Below are positions 23,524 through 30,446 of a DNA stretch of 34,337 nt, piece after piece. The first letter of the stretch is position 1. Each line of letters opens with the position of its first letter. This stretch comes from an uncultured Oscillospiraceae bacterium (GTDB lineage Bacteria > Bacillota > Clostridia > Oscillospirales > Oscillospiraceae): NCBI GenBank assembly GCA_902497145.1, contig CABVDR010000026.1:1-34337 (forward strand), written 5' to 3'. A model generated the notes under the pieces. That model saw only the letters and a program-made list of their open reading frames with translations. It was not told the DNA's origin and did not search any database. The position numbers and the translations under genes are program-made.

Positions 23524-24840
23524 ATGGCAGAGAAAAAGGAGCGGAAAGCGTACAGCAATGCCTACCACAGTCTGGAGGCCATCTGGACGGTGCTGCGCCA
23601 CCACGCCTCTCCGGAGCACCCGCTGAGCGTGGGGCAGATCTGCAAGTATCTGGAGCAGATGGAGCAGGCCCCCTCCCGAGCCACGGTAAACCGGCTGCTC
23701 ACCCAGGGAGCGGGCCTGTTGGAGCTGTTTTCCCCCGAGACCCTGGCCCAGACGGGGGAGCCGGTGTGTACTGGGACCTACACCCAGGGAGATGCCCTCC
23801 ATGTGGTGCTGGAGACGTCGGAGGGGGCGGTGCTCCAGCCTGACGCCGCCTTGGAGGTTACCGCCCGGCCCTTCCAGGCCCCGTCTTACTCGGCGGTGGA
23901 CAAGCTGCTCAAGGACGAGGTGCCCTTTGATCTGGATACCTTCCCCTTCCGCCTGTGCTGCATGGCCCGGGTGAAGCGGCCCACGGGAGGATACCGGTAT
24001 CTTCCCTACGAGAAGTGGGAGGAGCGGCAGGCCAAGAAAAAGGGCAAGGAGGAAACCCGGAACAACGCCGCCCGGTACTACTACCTGGCCAACGCCCTCA
24101 CCCAGGGGGAATGGCGGATCTTTGCCGACCTGGTGCAGGTCTACCCCTACATCTCCCAGGAGCAGACCCAGAAGTTTCTCGCCGTCCTGGATCGCCTGCG
24201 CCCCCGGCACACCCGGTATGTGCCCAGCCGCTACGCCTTCAAGCGGGGCAGTGGGGAGCAGTTTGGCATCATTAACCTGCTGGACCAGGCCATCCGGGAG
24301 CAGAAAAAGGTGCGCCTGACCTACGGGGAGTACCGCCTGGTCCTCCAGGACAAGCGCTGGCAGCCCAAGCTGACCCGGCGGGAGAAAAACGGGGTGATGA
24401 ACGTCTCCCCCTACGCCCTCATGTGGTCCAACGGATATTACTATCTGGTCTGCCGCCACCGGGGCATGATGAACCTGCGGGTGGACCGGATCTTAAAGGC
24501 GGAGCTGCTGCCCGATTCCTTTCCCCCGCCCTCCGACTTTGACCCGGTGCAGTACCGGGACCGCTGTCCGGTGATGTACCCGGGAAAGGCGGAGTTTGTG
24601 CGCATGCGCTGCGCCGTCGGTCTGCTCAACACCCTGGTGGACTTCTTTGGCCCGGTGCCCCAGTACACCAGGCCCGGGGAGGACGGCACCACCGAGGTGA
24701 CCATGTCCATTGCCCCGGAGGGGGTGCGGTTGTTTGCCCTGCAGTACGCCGACCAGGTGGAGGTGCTGGAGCCGGAGTGGCTGCGGGAGAAGATCGGAAC
24801 CATTTTGACCCGCAATGGGGAAAAATACAGCCGCTCATAA
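23524..24840 (+). CDS. WYL-domain transcriptional regulator
   Basis: A 438-residue regulator. The N-terminal 60 residues ('SLEAIWTVLRHHASPEHPLSVGQICKYL ... SRATVNRLL') look like a winged helix. The WYL domain (about residues 240-330) contains 'QKKVRLTYGEYRLV', 'VSPYALMWSNGYYYLVCRH' and 'LRVDRI', followed by a WCX-like C-terminal extension. WYL proteins sense nucleic acids or nucleotides and often control DNA-damage, CRISPR or phage-defence genes. An AGGAGG site lies before ATG. The stop codon lies inside the first 17-bp palindromic element (24833-24849), which begins the control region of the next gene. That makes this protein the leading candidate to act on all four copies. Whether it activates or represses is not readable. 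Confidence 0.9.
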   Translation: MAEKKERKAYSNAYHSLEAIWTVLRHHASPEHPLSVGQICKYLEQMEQAPSRATVNRLLTQGAGLLELFSPETLAQTGEPVCTGTYTQGDALHVVLETSEGAVLQPDAALEVTARPFQAPSYSAVDKLLKDEVPFDLDTFPFRLCCMARVKRPTGGYRYLPYEKWEERQAKKKGKEETRNNAARYYYLANALTQGEWRIFADLVQVYPYISQEQTQKFLAVLDRLRPRHTRYVPSRYAFKRGSGEQFGIINLLDQAIREQKKVRLTYGEYRLVLQDKRWQPKLTRREKNGVMNVSPYALMWSNGYYYLVCRHRGMMNLRVDRILKAELLPDSFPPPSDFDPVQYRDRCPVMYPGKAEFVRMRCAVGLLNTLVDFFGPVPQYTRPGEDGTTEVTMSIAPEGVRLFALQYADQVEVLEPEWLREKIGTILTRNGEKYSRS

Positions 24841-24867
24841 AATTTGAGCCGTCCCCCCGGCTATACT
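24833..24867 (+). promoter_or_regulatory. Island regulatory element copy 1 plus -10 (AAA+ ATPase gene)
   Basis: The palindrome GCTCATAAAATTTGAGC (24833-24849) is followed after exactly 12 bp by TATACT (24862-24867). The element would cover about -41 to -25, where the -35 hexamer normally lies. It overlaps the end of the WYL gene. Confidence 0.75.
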
Positions 24868-24899
24868 GGCCTCAAGCATGATGCAAAGGAGGTCCGGTT

Positions 24900-26768
24900 A
24901 TGGCTGGAAAGACAGCACCAAAACCGAAAGAATATCGCTTTTTGATCCCACAGATCCGTACCCTGCCCGTGGGCACCCAGGGGGAGATGGCCTCCTCCAT
25001 GCCCTACCGCCTGGAGGAGGGCATTACCCGGGAGAGCATCCTAGCAGAGCTGAAGAGCCAGCCTCACCTGGCTGGGGTGGCCCGGGCTGTGGAGGAGGGG
25101 CAGCAGGTCTATCTGCTCCACGGGCGAAACCGGGAGCAGCTGGAACTGGCGGCTCAGTACATCGGCACCTACCACCGGCTGGGCTGCTCTAAATGGGAGC
25201 TGGCAGACTGGGAAGATGGGTGCGAGGAGGACGACGAGGAGGGCGAGCAGGCCGGAGACTGGCAGAGCCCGGCACCGGAGGGGGAAGCCAGCTTCGACTT
25301 CAGCCGGGAGCTGCCCTGCGTCAGCGGCTATGAGGCGTTACACACCTTCAGCGAAGGAAACGATGGATACGGCATGGGAAATCTGGGGTTTCTGCCCCAG
25401 GAGGCGGGGAGAAGGACCCCCTGGTGGCTGCGCAGCACCGCCGCCCCGCTGCTGCTGCGCTGGCAGGGAGGCAACGCGGCGGCCTTTGTCCATACCCTCC
25501 AGGGGATGCTGAATCTGCGGGCCTTTGTGATCCTGCTGTGGTGGGAGCGGGCCTGCCAGATTGATGGGTGCCAGGCAGACGAGCTGGAGGCGCAGACGGG
25601 CTACGGTGTGGAGGATCTGGCCTTTGAGCTGGAGACCGAGGTAATTTCGGTGGACAGTCCCGCCGCGGACAGCCCCTACAAGCAGCAGGTGCTCTGCCAG
25701 CTGGTCCGGGAGCAGGGCAGCCGCCTGGCCCGGGGCCGGACGGCCCGCGCGGTGCTCCACCTGGTGGAGGACTACCGGGGCAATGTGGACAACCGGACCC
25801 TGTCCAAGGCGGTATCCAACGCCCTGCTGCGCCGCCGGGGCTCCGGCCAGCTTACCCAGCGGGACTTTGCCTACCTGAGCCGCTTTGCCACCAGCAAGAC
25901 AGCAACCCAGACCAACGGCCCCACCCTGGTGGGCCAGAAGGAGGTGGAGCGGCAGCTGCGGCAGGTGGTGGACACCCTGGCGTTTCAGAAAAAGCGGCGG
26001 CAGCTGGGCCTGCCCGCCGACCCCATCCACTGCACCTTCGCCTTTCTGGGAGCGCCGGGGACCGGCAAGACCACCTGGGCCCTGCGGCTGGGGCAGGAGA
26101 TGGCCAGGCTGGGCCTGCTGGAGAACCGGGAGTCCATCTGTCTCAACGCCGCCGAGCTGAAGGCCAAGTATGTGGGGCACACCACCGGCCGGGTGAAGGC
26201 CCTGTTTGACCAGTACGGCATCATCATCCTGGACGAGGCGTACAGCCTCACCGAGGGACAGGACTCCGACTGTTTTACCCAGGAGGCCCTGGCTCAGCTG
26301 TGTGTGGAGCTGGAGAACCACGCCAGCGACCGGCTGGTGGTTTTTGCAGGCTACGGCGGGGATGGAGACCCCCGGAAGGACCGGATGCTCCGCTTTCTCC
26401 AGTGCAACCCGGGCATTCGCAGCCGGGTAGCTTTTACGATCCACTTCGACTCCTTTCAGCCCCAGGAGCTGGCGGAGGTGTTCTGCACCATGCTCCGGGA
26501 CAAGGGGTATGAGGTGCCTGCGGAGGGAGCGGCGGTGGCGGAGGAGCTGTTCGGCCGCCTAAGGGAGCGGCCCGACTTCGGCAACTGCCGGGAAGCCCGG
26601 AATCTGGCCGACCGGGTGAAGGTCCACATGGCCGCCCGGCTGACCAAAGCGTCCATCACGGCCCAGCAGGCCGTTCAGGTCCTGCCAGAGGACGTCCAGG
26701 CGGCCGCCGCCGACCTGCTGGCGGAGGACCGGACCCTCCACCGGGATGCCCCGGCCATCGGATTTTAA
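24900..26768 (+). CDS. CbxX/CfqX-type AAA+ ATPase with C-terminal I-G-F, candidate ClpP partner
   Basis: A 622-residue protein. Residues 1-330 are a poorly recognised N-terminal region with an acidic linker (about 107-118), then one AAA+ module: lead helix 'LVGQKEVERQLRQVVDTLAFQKKRR', Walker A 'GAPGTGKTT' (384-392), pore-type 'KYVGHTTGRV', Walker B 'IIILDEAYSL' (Asp445, Glu446), sensor 'VVFAGYGG' and 'NPGIRSRV' with arginine-finger candidates. This is the CbxX/SpoVK-like class that remodels proteins. The last three residues are Ile-Gly-Phe, the tripeptide by which ClpX-type unfoldases dock into ClpP, here placed as a C-terminal tail. A clpP paralogue is encoded convergently 0.8 kb away behind the same palindrome. 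An unfoldase role for that ClpP is inferred. ATG has AAAGGAGG at 7 nt. Confidence 0.85.
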   Translation: MAGKTAPKPKEYRFLIPQIRTLPVGTQGEMASSMPYRLEEGITRESILAELKSQPHLAGVARAVEEGQQVYLLHGRNREQLELAAQYIGTYHRLGCSKWELADWEDGCEEDDEEGEQAGDWQSPAPEGEASFDFSRELPCVSGYEALHTFSEGNDGYGMGNLGFLPQEAGRRTPWWLRSTAAPLLLRWQGGNAAAFVHTLQGMLNLRAFVILLWWERACQIDGCQADELEAQTGYGVEDLAFELETEVISVDSPAADSPYKQQVLCQLVREQGSRLARGRTARAVLHLVEDYRGNVDNRTLSKAVSNALLRRRGSGQLTQRDFAYLSRFATSKTATQTNGPTLVGQKEVERQLRQVVDTLAFQKKRRQLGLPADPIHCTFAFLGAPGTGKTTWALRLGQEMARLGLLENRESICLNAAELKAKYVGHTTGRVKALFDQYGIIILDEAYSLTEGQDSDCFTQEALAQLCVELENHASDRLVVFAGYGGDGDPRKDRMLRFLQCNPGIRSRVAFTIHFDSFQPQELAEVFCTMLRDKGYEVPAEGAAVAEELFGRLRERPDFGNCREARNLADRVKVHMAARLTKASITAQQAVQVLPEDVQAAAADLLAEDRTLHRDAPAIGF

Positions 26769-26779
26769 GAATATGCGGC

Positions 26780-26808
26780 AAGAGCCGGACCCGTCGGGTC
26801 CGGCTCTT
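26780..26808 (+). terminator. Intrinsic terminator between the AAA+ gene and the clpP operon
   Basis: AAGAGCCGGACCC and its exact complement around a GTC loop, followed by TTGTCATTTTT. It serves the AAA+ gene and probably also the convergent clpP operon. Confidence 0.9.
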
Positions 26809-26828
26809 TGTCATTTTTGGGGCGTTGG

Positions 26829-27014
26829 TCAGCGGGTTTCATCCTCCTCTTCTGACAGCTCCTCCAGCAGACGCCGCAGGTCGGCGCGGAGACAGACCAT
26901 CAGCAGGATTGCCTGGAGCACAAGGCCCAGCACCGCCGCCAGCAGAAAACCGCACAGAAAGGGGATCCACAGAGGGACCGACGACAGGGCGAGGGTGGGA
27001 GTGATGCAGTCCAT
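26829..27014 (-). CDS. Small single-pass membrane protein encoded after clpP
   Basis: 61 residues: a short N-terminus, one long hydrophobic helix (about residues 12-41) and a charged, Glu-rich cytoplasmic tail ('RADLRRLLEELSEEEDETR') likely to form a helix. No family recognised. The gene is credible because AAGGAGGGG stands 5 nt before ATG and partly overlaps the clpP stop codon, giving an 11-bp gap and probable translational coupling. The tail could tether or regulate the neighbouring ClpP or its AAA+ partner at the membrane; this is inferred from position only. It is easily missed by annotation because of its size. Confidence 0.7.
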   Translation of the reverse strand: MDCITPTLALSSVPLWIPFLCGFLLAAVLGLVLQAILLMVCLRADLRRLLEELSEEEDETR

Positions 27015-27025
27015 GGGGCCCCTCC

Positions 27026-27592
27026 TTACAGTACCTGGTCAGCCAGGCCGTAGGCCACCGCTTCCTCCGCGTCCAGAAAGCAGTCCCGCTCCATGTCGGC
27101 AGCCAGCTTCTCCCGGCTCTGGCCGGTGAAGGAGACCATCAGGTCCAGCAGCCGCTCCTTCACCCGTTCCAGCCGCTTGGCCTGGATGAGCACATCGGTG
27201 GCCTGGCCTCCCGCCCCTCCCAGGGGCTGGTGGATCATCACCTCCGCATGAGGCAGCAGACGGCGGCGGCCCTTCTCCCCCGCTGCCAGCAGCACCGCCC
27301 CCATGGAGGCGGCCAGTCCCACCGCGGTGGTGGAGACCGGACAGCGCACGTGGGCCATGGTGTCTAAAATGGCCAGACCCGCTGTCACCGAGCCGCCGGG
27401 ACTGTTGATGTACACAGAGATCTCCTCCTCCGGGTCCTGGGCCTCCAGATACAGCAGCTGGGCCACCGCCACCGCCGCGCTCTCGTCGCAAATCTCCCCC
27501 GTCAGCAAAATTACCCGGTCCTGAAGCAGGCGGGAGAAAATGTCGGCCCCCCGGCCGTCCTTGGTATCTACCACATAGGGCATCGTTACCAT
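27026..27592 (-). CDS. clpP: ClpP-family serine protease (island paralogue)
   Basis: A 188-residue ClpP with a complete triad: Ser96 in 'GLAASMGAV', His121 in 'HAEVMIHQP' and Asp170 in 'MERDCFLDAEEAVAYGLAD'. 'YINSPGGSVTAGLAILDTM' forms the oxyanion region. ClpP forms a barrel of two heptamers that degrades substrates fed by an AAA+ unfoldase. Unlike the housekeeping locus there is no tig or clpX next to it; its neighbours are a CbxX-type AAA+ gene and a small membrane-protein gene, so it is probably a dedicated second ClpP. ATG 27592 is chosen for AAAGGAGG at 8 nt; 12 upstream codons lack support. Its promoter carries the island palindrome. Confidence 0.93.
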   Translation of the reverse strand: MVTMPYVVDTKDGRGADIFSRLLQDRVILLTGEICDESAAVAVAQLLYLEAQDPEEEISVYINSPGGSVTAGLAILDTMAHVRCPVSTTAVGLAASMGAVLLAAGEKGRRRLLPHAEVMIHQPLGGAGGQATDVLIQAKRLERVKERLLDLMVSFTGQSREKLAADMERDCFLDAEEAVAYGLADQVL

Positions 27593-27623
27593 CACTGGTT
27601 CCTCCTTTGTATTTGGTGGCCCT

Positions 27624-27658
27624 ATCATACTCTGCTCCCCCGCTCAAATTATCTGAGC
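27624..27658 (-). promoter_or_regulatory. Island regulatory element copy 2 plus -10 (clpP operon)
   Basis: On the minus strand GCTCAGATAATTTGAGC (27658-27642) is followed after exactly 12 bp by TATGAT (27629-27624). Flanking C and G runs extend the palindrome arms to 9 bp. The plus-strand copy happens to precede ATTTTT, so it could be mistaken for a terminator. Confidence 0.75.
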
Positions 27659-27670
27659 GGGGATTTTTCT

Positions 27671-27705
27671 GCTCGGAAAATTTGAGCAGGAGACAGTGCT
27701 ACCAT
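27671..27705 (+). promoter_or_regulatory. Island regulatory element copy 3 plus -10 (first repeat-protein gene)
   Basis: GCTCGGAAAATTTGAGC (27671-27687) is followed after exactly 12 bp by TACCAT (27700-27705). It lies 12 bp from copy 2, so two elements sit back to back between the divergent clpP and repeat-protein genes. The -10 is a modest match, and the implied leader is very short. Confidence 0.7.
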
Positions 27706-27727
27706 GAACAGGAAAGGAGGGGGAGCG

Positions 27728-29083
27728 ATGGAGATCACAGACGATCTGTCCTTTGATTCCTGGTTCCAGAGTCTGGAGACGGTAGATGTACTGGCGGGGC
27801 CCAAAGTGCCCGGAATCCAAGAGCTGGCCGAAGAGATACAGAAAAGGCGGTCCCGAACGGTCTATACCATGCTGCAGGAGATGGACGATCCGCTGCCCTT
27901 TGATTGGGTATATTGGAATGATTGGGCCTGCGGGCAGGTGGGCAAAAACGCCCTGGGGTGCTCCCTGCGGGCCTTTCAGGCCCTGATGAAACAAAGTCAG
28001 CTGGATCAGGGGCAGCTGGCGCACCTGCTGGTGTGGGCCGTGGAACTGGACCGGCCGGACCATTTGATGCTGGTGCTGGAGCGACTGCGGGCAGCGGGAA
28101 GCGATGTGAAGCACATTATATGCGAACCGGAGGGGATGGAACTTGGCGCTGTCCCGGCCGACGCCCTGGCGGCTGCGGTGGAAAACAGGAGCCTGCGATG
28201 TGTGCGGCGGCTGCTCCAGGCGCCGGAGGCGGAGCCCGTCTGGTCGCCCCGGCTGCTGGAGCTGTGGGCCCAGGGAAACAAAGGAGATGAAAAACTGGAC
28301 CGCTGCCTGAGGGCGGTGGCCCGGGCGTGGATGCCAGATCGCCTGGCTCGGGGCGGCCCGCTGCCCCTGGTGCCGGGGCTGGAGCTGTGCCATGCCCTGG
28401 GGCAGCAAAATCCCACTCTGGCCTTGCGGATCATAGAGACCAGGGGGGTGGAGCTGCCCGAGGCCCAAAGGGTTCTGGACGAATATGGCGGCATTCTGGC
28501 CCGCCGGGAGTTTCATGGGCTGCTGTCTCAGCTGCTTACAGCCTGGCCCCAGCTGCTGCGGCGCAGAAGGTGCACCTCGGTGCTGGTGATGGCCGCCCTG
28601 CTGCCCCAGGAGGGGCCGTCGCCGGAGTTGGAGCCTTGGCTGCGTCGGCTGCGGCGCAGGGAGCGGGTGGCGCTGGAGCCGGGAATGGAGTGGCTCTTTT
28701 TCCGGTATGGGGAGGACCTGGAGAAATGGCAGCTGGATTGGCAAAGGCTGCTGGAGCGGTGGCAGCAGCGGCTGGGAGAGCGCCCGGCCCCTGCCTTACT
28801 GCGCAATGTCCCGGTGAACAATTACAATAATGAGGAGTTTCGGGAGAACTGGCCAGTGTTTTTAAAATTCTGTCAGCTCTGGGGGGCCATTCCCAAGGAC
28901 AAAGCCAGCCCTCTGGCCCGGCAGTTGGTGCAGTGCGGTACGGTGCGGCAGGTGCGTGAGGCGCTGGAGCTGGGCGGAGCGTTGGAGGGGGAGAACCTGG
29001 GATGTCTGCTGCGGGATTGCACTTGGGGATCATCCCCGGAAGACCGGGCCAAGCGGGCTATCCTGCTGGCAAAAGCCAGGTGA
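27728..29083 (+). CDS. Helical repeat protein of unknown function, paralogue 1
   Basis: A 451-residue soluble protein, rich in Leu, Arg and Trp, with no signal peptide or membrane segment. It appears to be all-helical, with recurrent helix pairs such as 'LAHLLVWAVELDRPDHLMLVLERL' that recall ankyrin or HEAT-type repeats. No family recognised with confidence. It is a paralogue of the next gene: shared blocks include 'WMPDxxxxxxPLP', 'LERWxxRLGxRPxPxL', 'GGALEGENL' and the C-terminal 'EDRAKRAxLLAxxR'. ATG 27728 has AAAGGAGGGGG just upstream; an earlier ATG lies before that site. Its promoter carries the island palindrome. A substrate-binding or adaptor role for the AAA+/ClpP machinery is a guess from context. 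Confidence 0.75.
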   Translation: MEITDDLSFDSWFQSLETVDVLAGPKVPGIQELAEEIQKRRSRTVYTMLQEMDDPLPFDWVYWNDWACGQVGKNALGCSLRAFQALMKQSQLDQGQLAHLLVWAVELDRPDHLMLVLERLRAAGSDVKHIICEPEGMELGAVPADALAAAVENRSLRCVRRLLQAPEAEPVWSPRLLELWAQGNKGDEKLDRCLRAVARAWMPDRLARGGPLPLVPGLELCHALGQQNPTLALRIIETRGVELPEAQRVLDEYGGILARREFHGLLSQLLTAWPQLLRRRRCTSVLVMAALLPQEGPSPELEPWLRRLRRRERVALEPGMEWLFFRYGEDLEKWQLDWQRLLERWQQRLGERPAPALLRNVPVNNYNNEEFRENWPVFLKFCQLWGAIPKDKASPLARQLVQCGTVRQVREALELGGALEGENLGCLLRDCTWGSSPEDRAKRAILLAKAR

Positions 29084-29095
29084 TTTTTTTCCCTC

Positions 29096-29130
29096 CCTCG
29101 GAAAATTTGACAGAGGGGGGATGGTAAGAT
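29096..29130 (+). promoter_or_regulatory. Island regulatory element copy 4 plus -10 (second repeat-protein operon)
   Basis: CCTCGGAAAATTTGACA (29096-29112) is followed after exactly 12 bp by TAAGAT (29125-29130). It matches copy 3 at 14 of 17 positions; its outer arms are degenerate, but its 3' end is TTGACA. It controls the operon running to the window end. Confidence 0.65.
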
Positions 29131-29171
29131 AGGCCCCGTCAGGCGGGGAACACGAGAAAGGAGATGGGATC

Positions 29172-30446
29172 ATGATGGAAATGACAAAAGAATATCGGGA
29201 GCATATGGAACAGGTCCTTCAGGAGACCTTTCGGGACGAGGTGGTCGAGAAGCCCTTTCTGGAGGCGCTGGAGGCCAAGAACTACCCGCGGTTCTATGCC
29301 CTGCTGAAGCGGCTGGACGAGCCCATGCCCCTCTCCGTGTGTCAGGCGGCGCTGGATGCCACCTGTCAGGCCTTCACCCGGGCAGTGGATCACGGACCGC
29401 TGGCGTGGGAGAAGCTTCAGCAGCTGGCCTTTGAAGCGGCTCGCCGGGGCCGCTGGGAGCACCTGGCCGCGCTGCTGGAGCGGGGCGCACAGGTGGACAT
29501 AGGAAACCAGCCGCTGACCTCTCCGCTGGTGGGCGCCGTCTGGGGTGGGAGTATGAAATGCCTGGAGGTGCTGCTGGATTGGCCGGGGGTTACGCCCTTC
29601 TACCCCGGGGAGCTGCTGGATGAGTGGGCGAGAGGCGGTATGGGGGACGTCATGCTGGACTTCTGCCTGCAGACCATCGCCGCCAAGTGGATGCCTGACC
29701 AGTACAGTCCCTTTGATCCCCTGCCAATCCCGCAGGAGCTGAAGCTGGAACACGCCGTGGGAGCGGAAAACTGGCCTCTGGCCCTGCGGATGGGCCGGGA
29801 GGGGAGGGTGACGGCGGAGGACTTCCAAATGGTCATCCAAAAGTGGCCCCAGCTGGCCGCGGACAAAAACTTCCTGCCGGTCGCGTCCGCCATCCTGACA
29901 CAGCAGCCTGAACTGACGGAGGATGACCGGACGGCGGACTGGCTGGTGGTGGCGGCGGTGGAATCACAGCCTGACGACCCCGATTTGCTCCGCCCCATTC
30001 GGGAGGTGCTGGGCTGCAGGGAGCAGATCGTGCTCAACGAAACCTTTCGTACCGTGTTGGACGCCCAATCGGAAGGGGAGTGGAGTTGGAAGGAGGTGCT
30101 GGAGCGGTGGGAGGAGCGTCTGGGCCACCGCCCCCGACCGGTGCTGGACCGGAATGACCTCCCGTTTGCTCCCAAGAGGTTCCAGGAAATTACCTGGATC
30201 CTCCGGCGCTGCCCCGTGGTGGGGGAGCCCCCGGCCAACCGCCCCAGTTCCCTGGCCCGGTGGCTGCGGTGGAAGGGAAGCGTGGAGACATTCCGGGCAG
30301 CGCTGGAGCCGGGCGGAGCGTTGGAGGGGGAAAACCTCAATCGGCTGCTGAATGAGATCCCCACCGGGACGGAGGCCTCGGCGGAGGACCGGGCCAAGCG
30401 GGCCGCTCTGCTGGCCCGGATGACATGTAAGGAGGTATTCCCATGA
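29172..30446 (+). CDS. Ankyrin-like repeat protein of unknown function, paralogue 2
   Basis: A 424-residue soluble protein. The middle contains an ankyrin-like unit ('WEHLAALLERGAQVD', then 'LTSPLVGAVWGGSMKCLEVLLDWPGV'). It shares ordered blocks with the preceding gene: 'AKWMPDQYSPFDPLPIPQELKLEHA', 'LERWEERLGHRPRPVLDRN' and the C-terminal 'LEPGGALEGENLNRLL ... EDRAKRAALLAR'. The two arose by tandem duplication and have diverged considerably. ATG 29172 has AAAGGAG at 8 nt. The stop overlaps the start of the vWA gene by ATGA, so this gene is translationally coupled to the vWA-MoxR pair, which suggests that its product works with them. Ankyrin-type repeats mediate protein contacts; the partner is unknown. 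Confidence 0.75.
   Translation: MMEMTKEYREHMEQVLQETFRDEVVEKPFLEALEAKNYPRFYALLKRLDEPMPLSVCQAALDATCQAFTRAVDHGPLAWEKLQQLAFEAARRGRWEHLAALLERGAQVDIGNQPLTSPLVGAVWGGSMKCLEVLLDWPGVTPFYPGELLDEWARGGMGDVMLDFCLQTIAAKWMPDQYSPFDPLPIPQELKLEHAVGAENWPLALRMGREGRVTAEDFQMVIQKWPQLAADKNFLPVASAILTQQPELTEDDRTADWLVVAAVESQPDDPDLLRPIREVLGCREQIVLNETFRTVLDAQSEGEWSWKEVLERWEERLGHRPRPVLDRNDLPFAPKRFQEITWILRRCPVVGEPPANRPSSLARWLRWKGSVETFRAALEPGGALEGENLNRLLNEIPTGTEASAEDRAKRAALLARMTCKEVFP

Noticed and set aside
27642..27665. Plus-strand terminator (CCCCGCTCA stem followed by ATTTTT)
   Set aside because: No plus-strand transcript needs ending here, and the same palindrome recurs at three other promoters at a fixed distance from a -10, so it is better explained as an operator. 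A dual role cannot be excluded.
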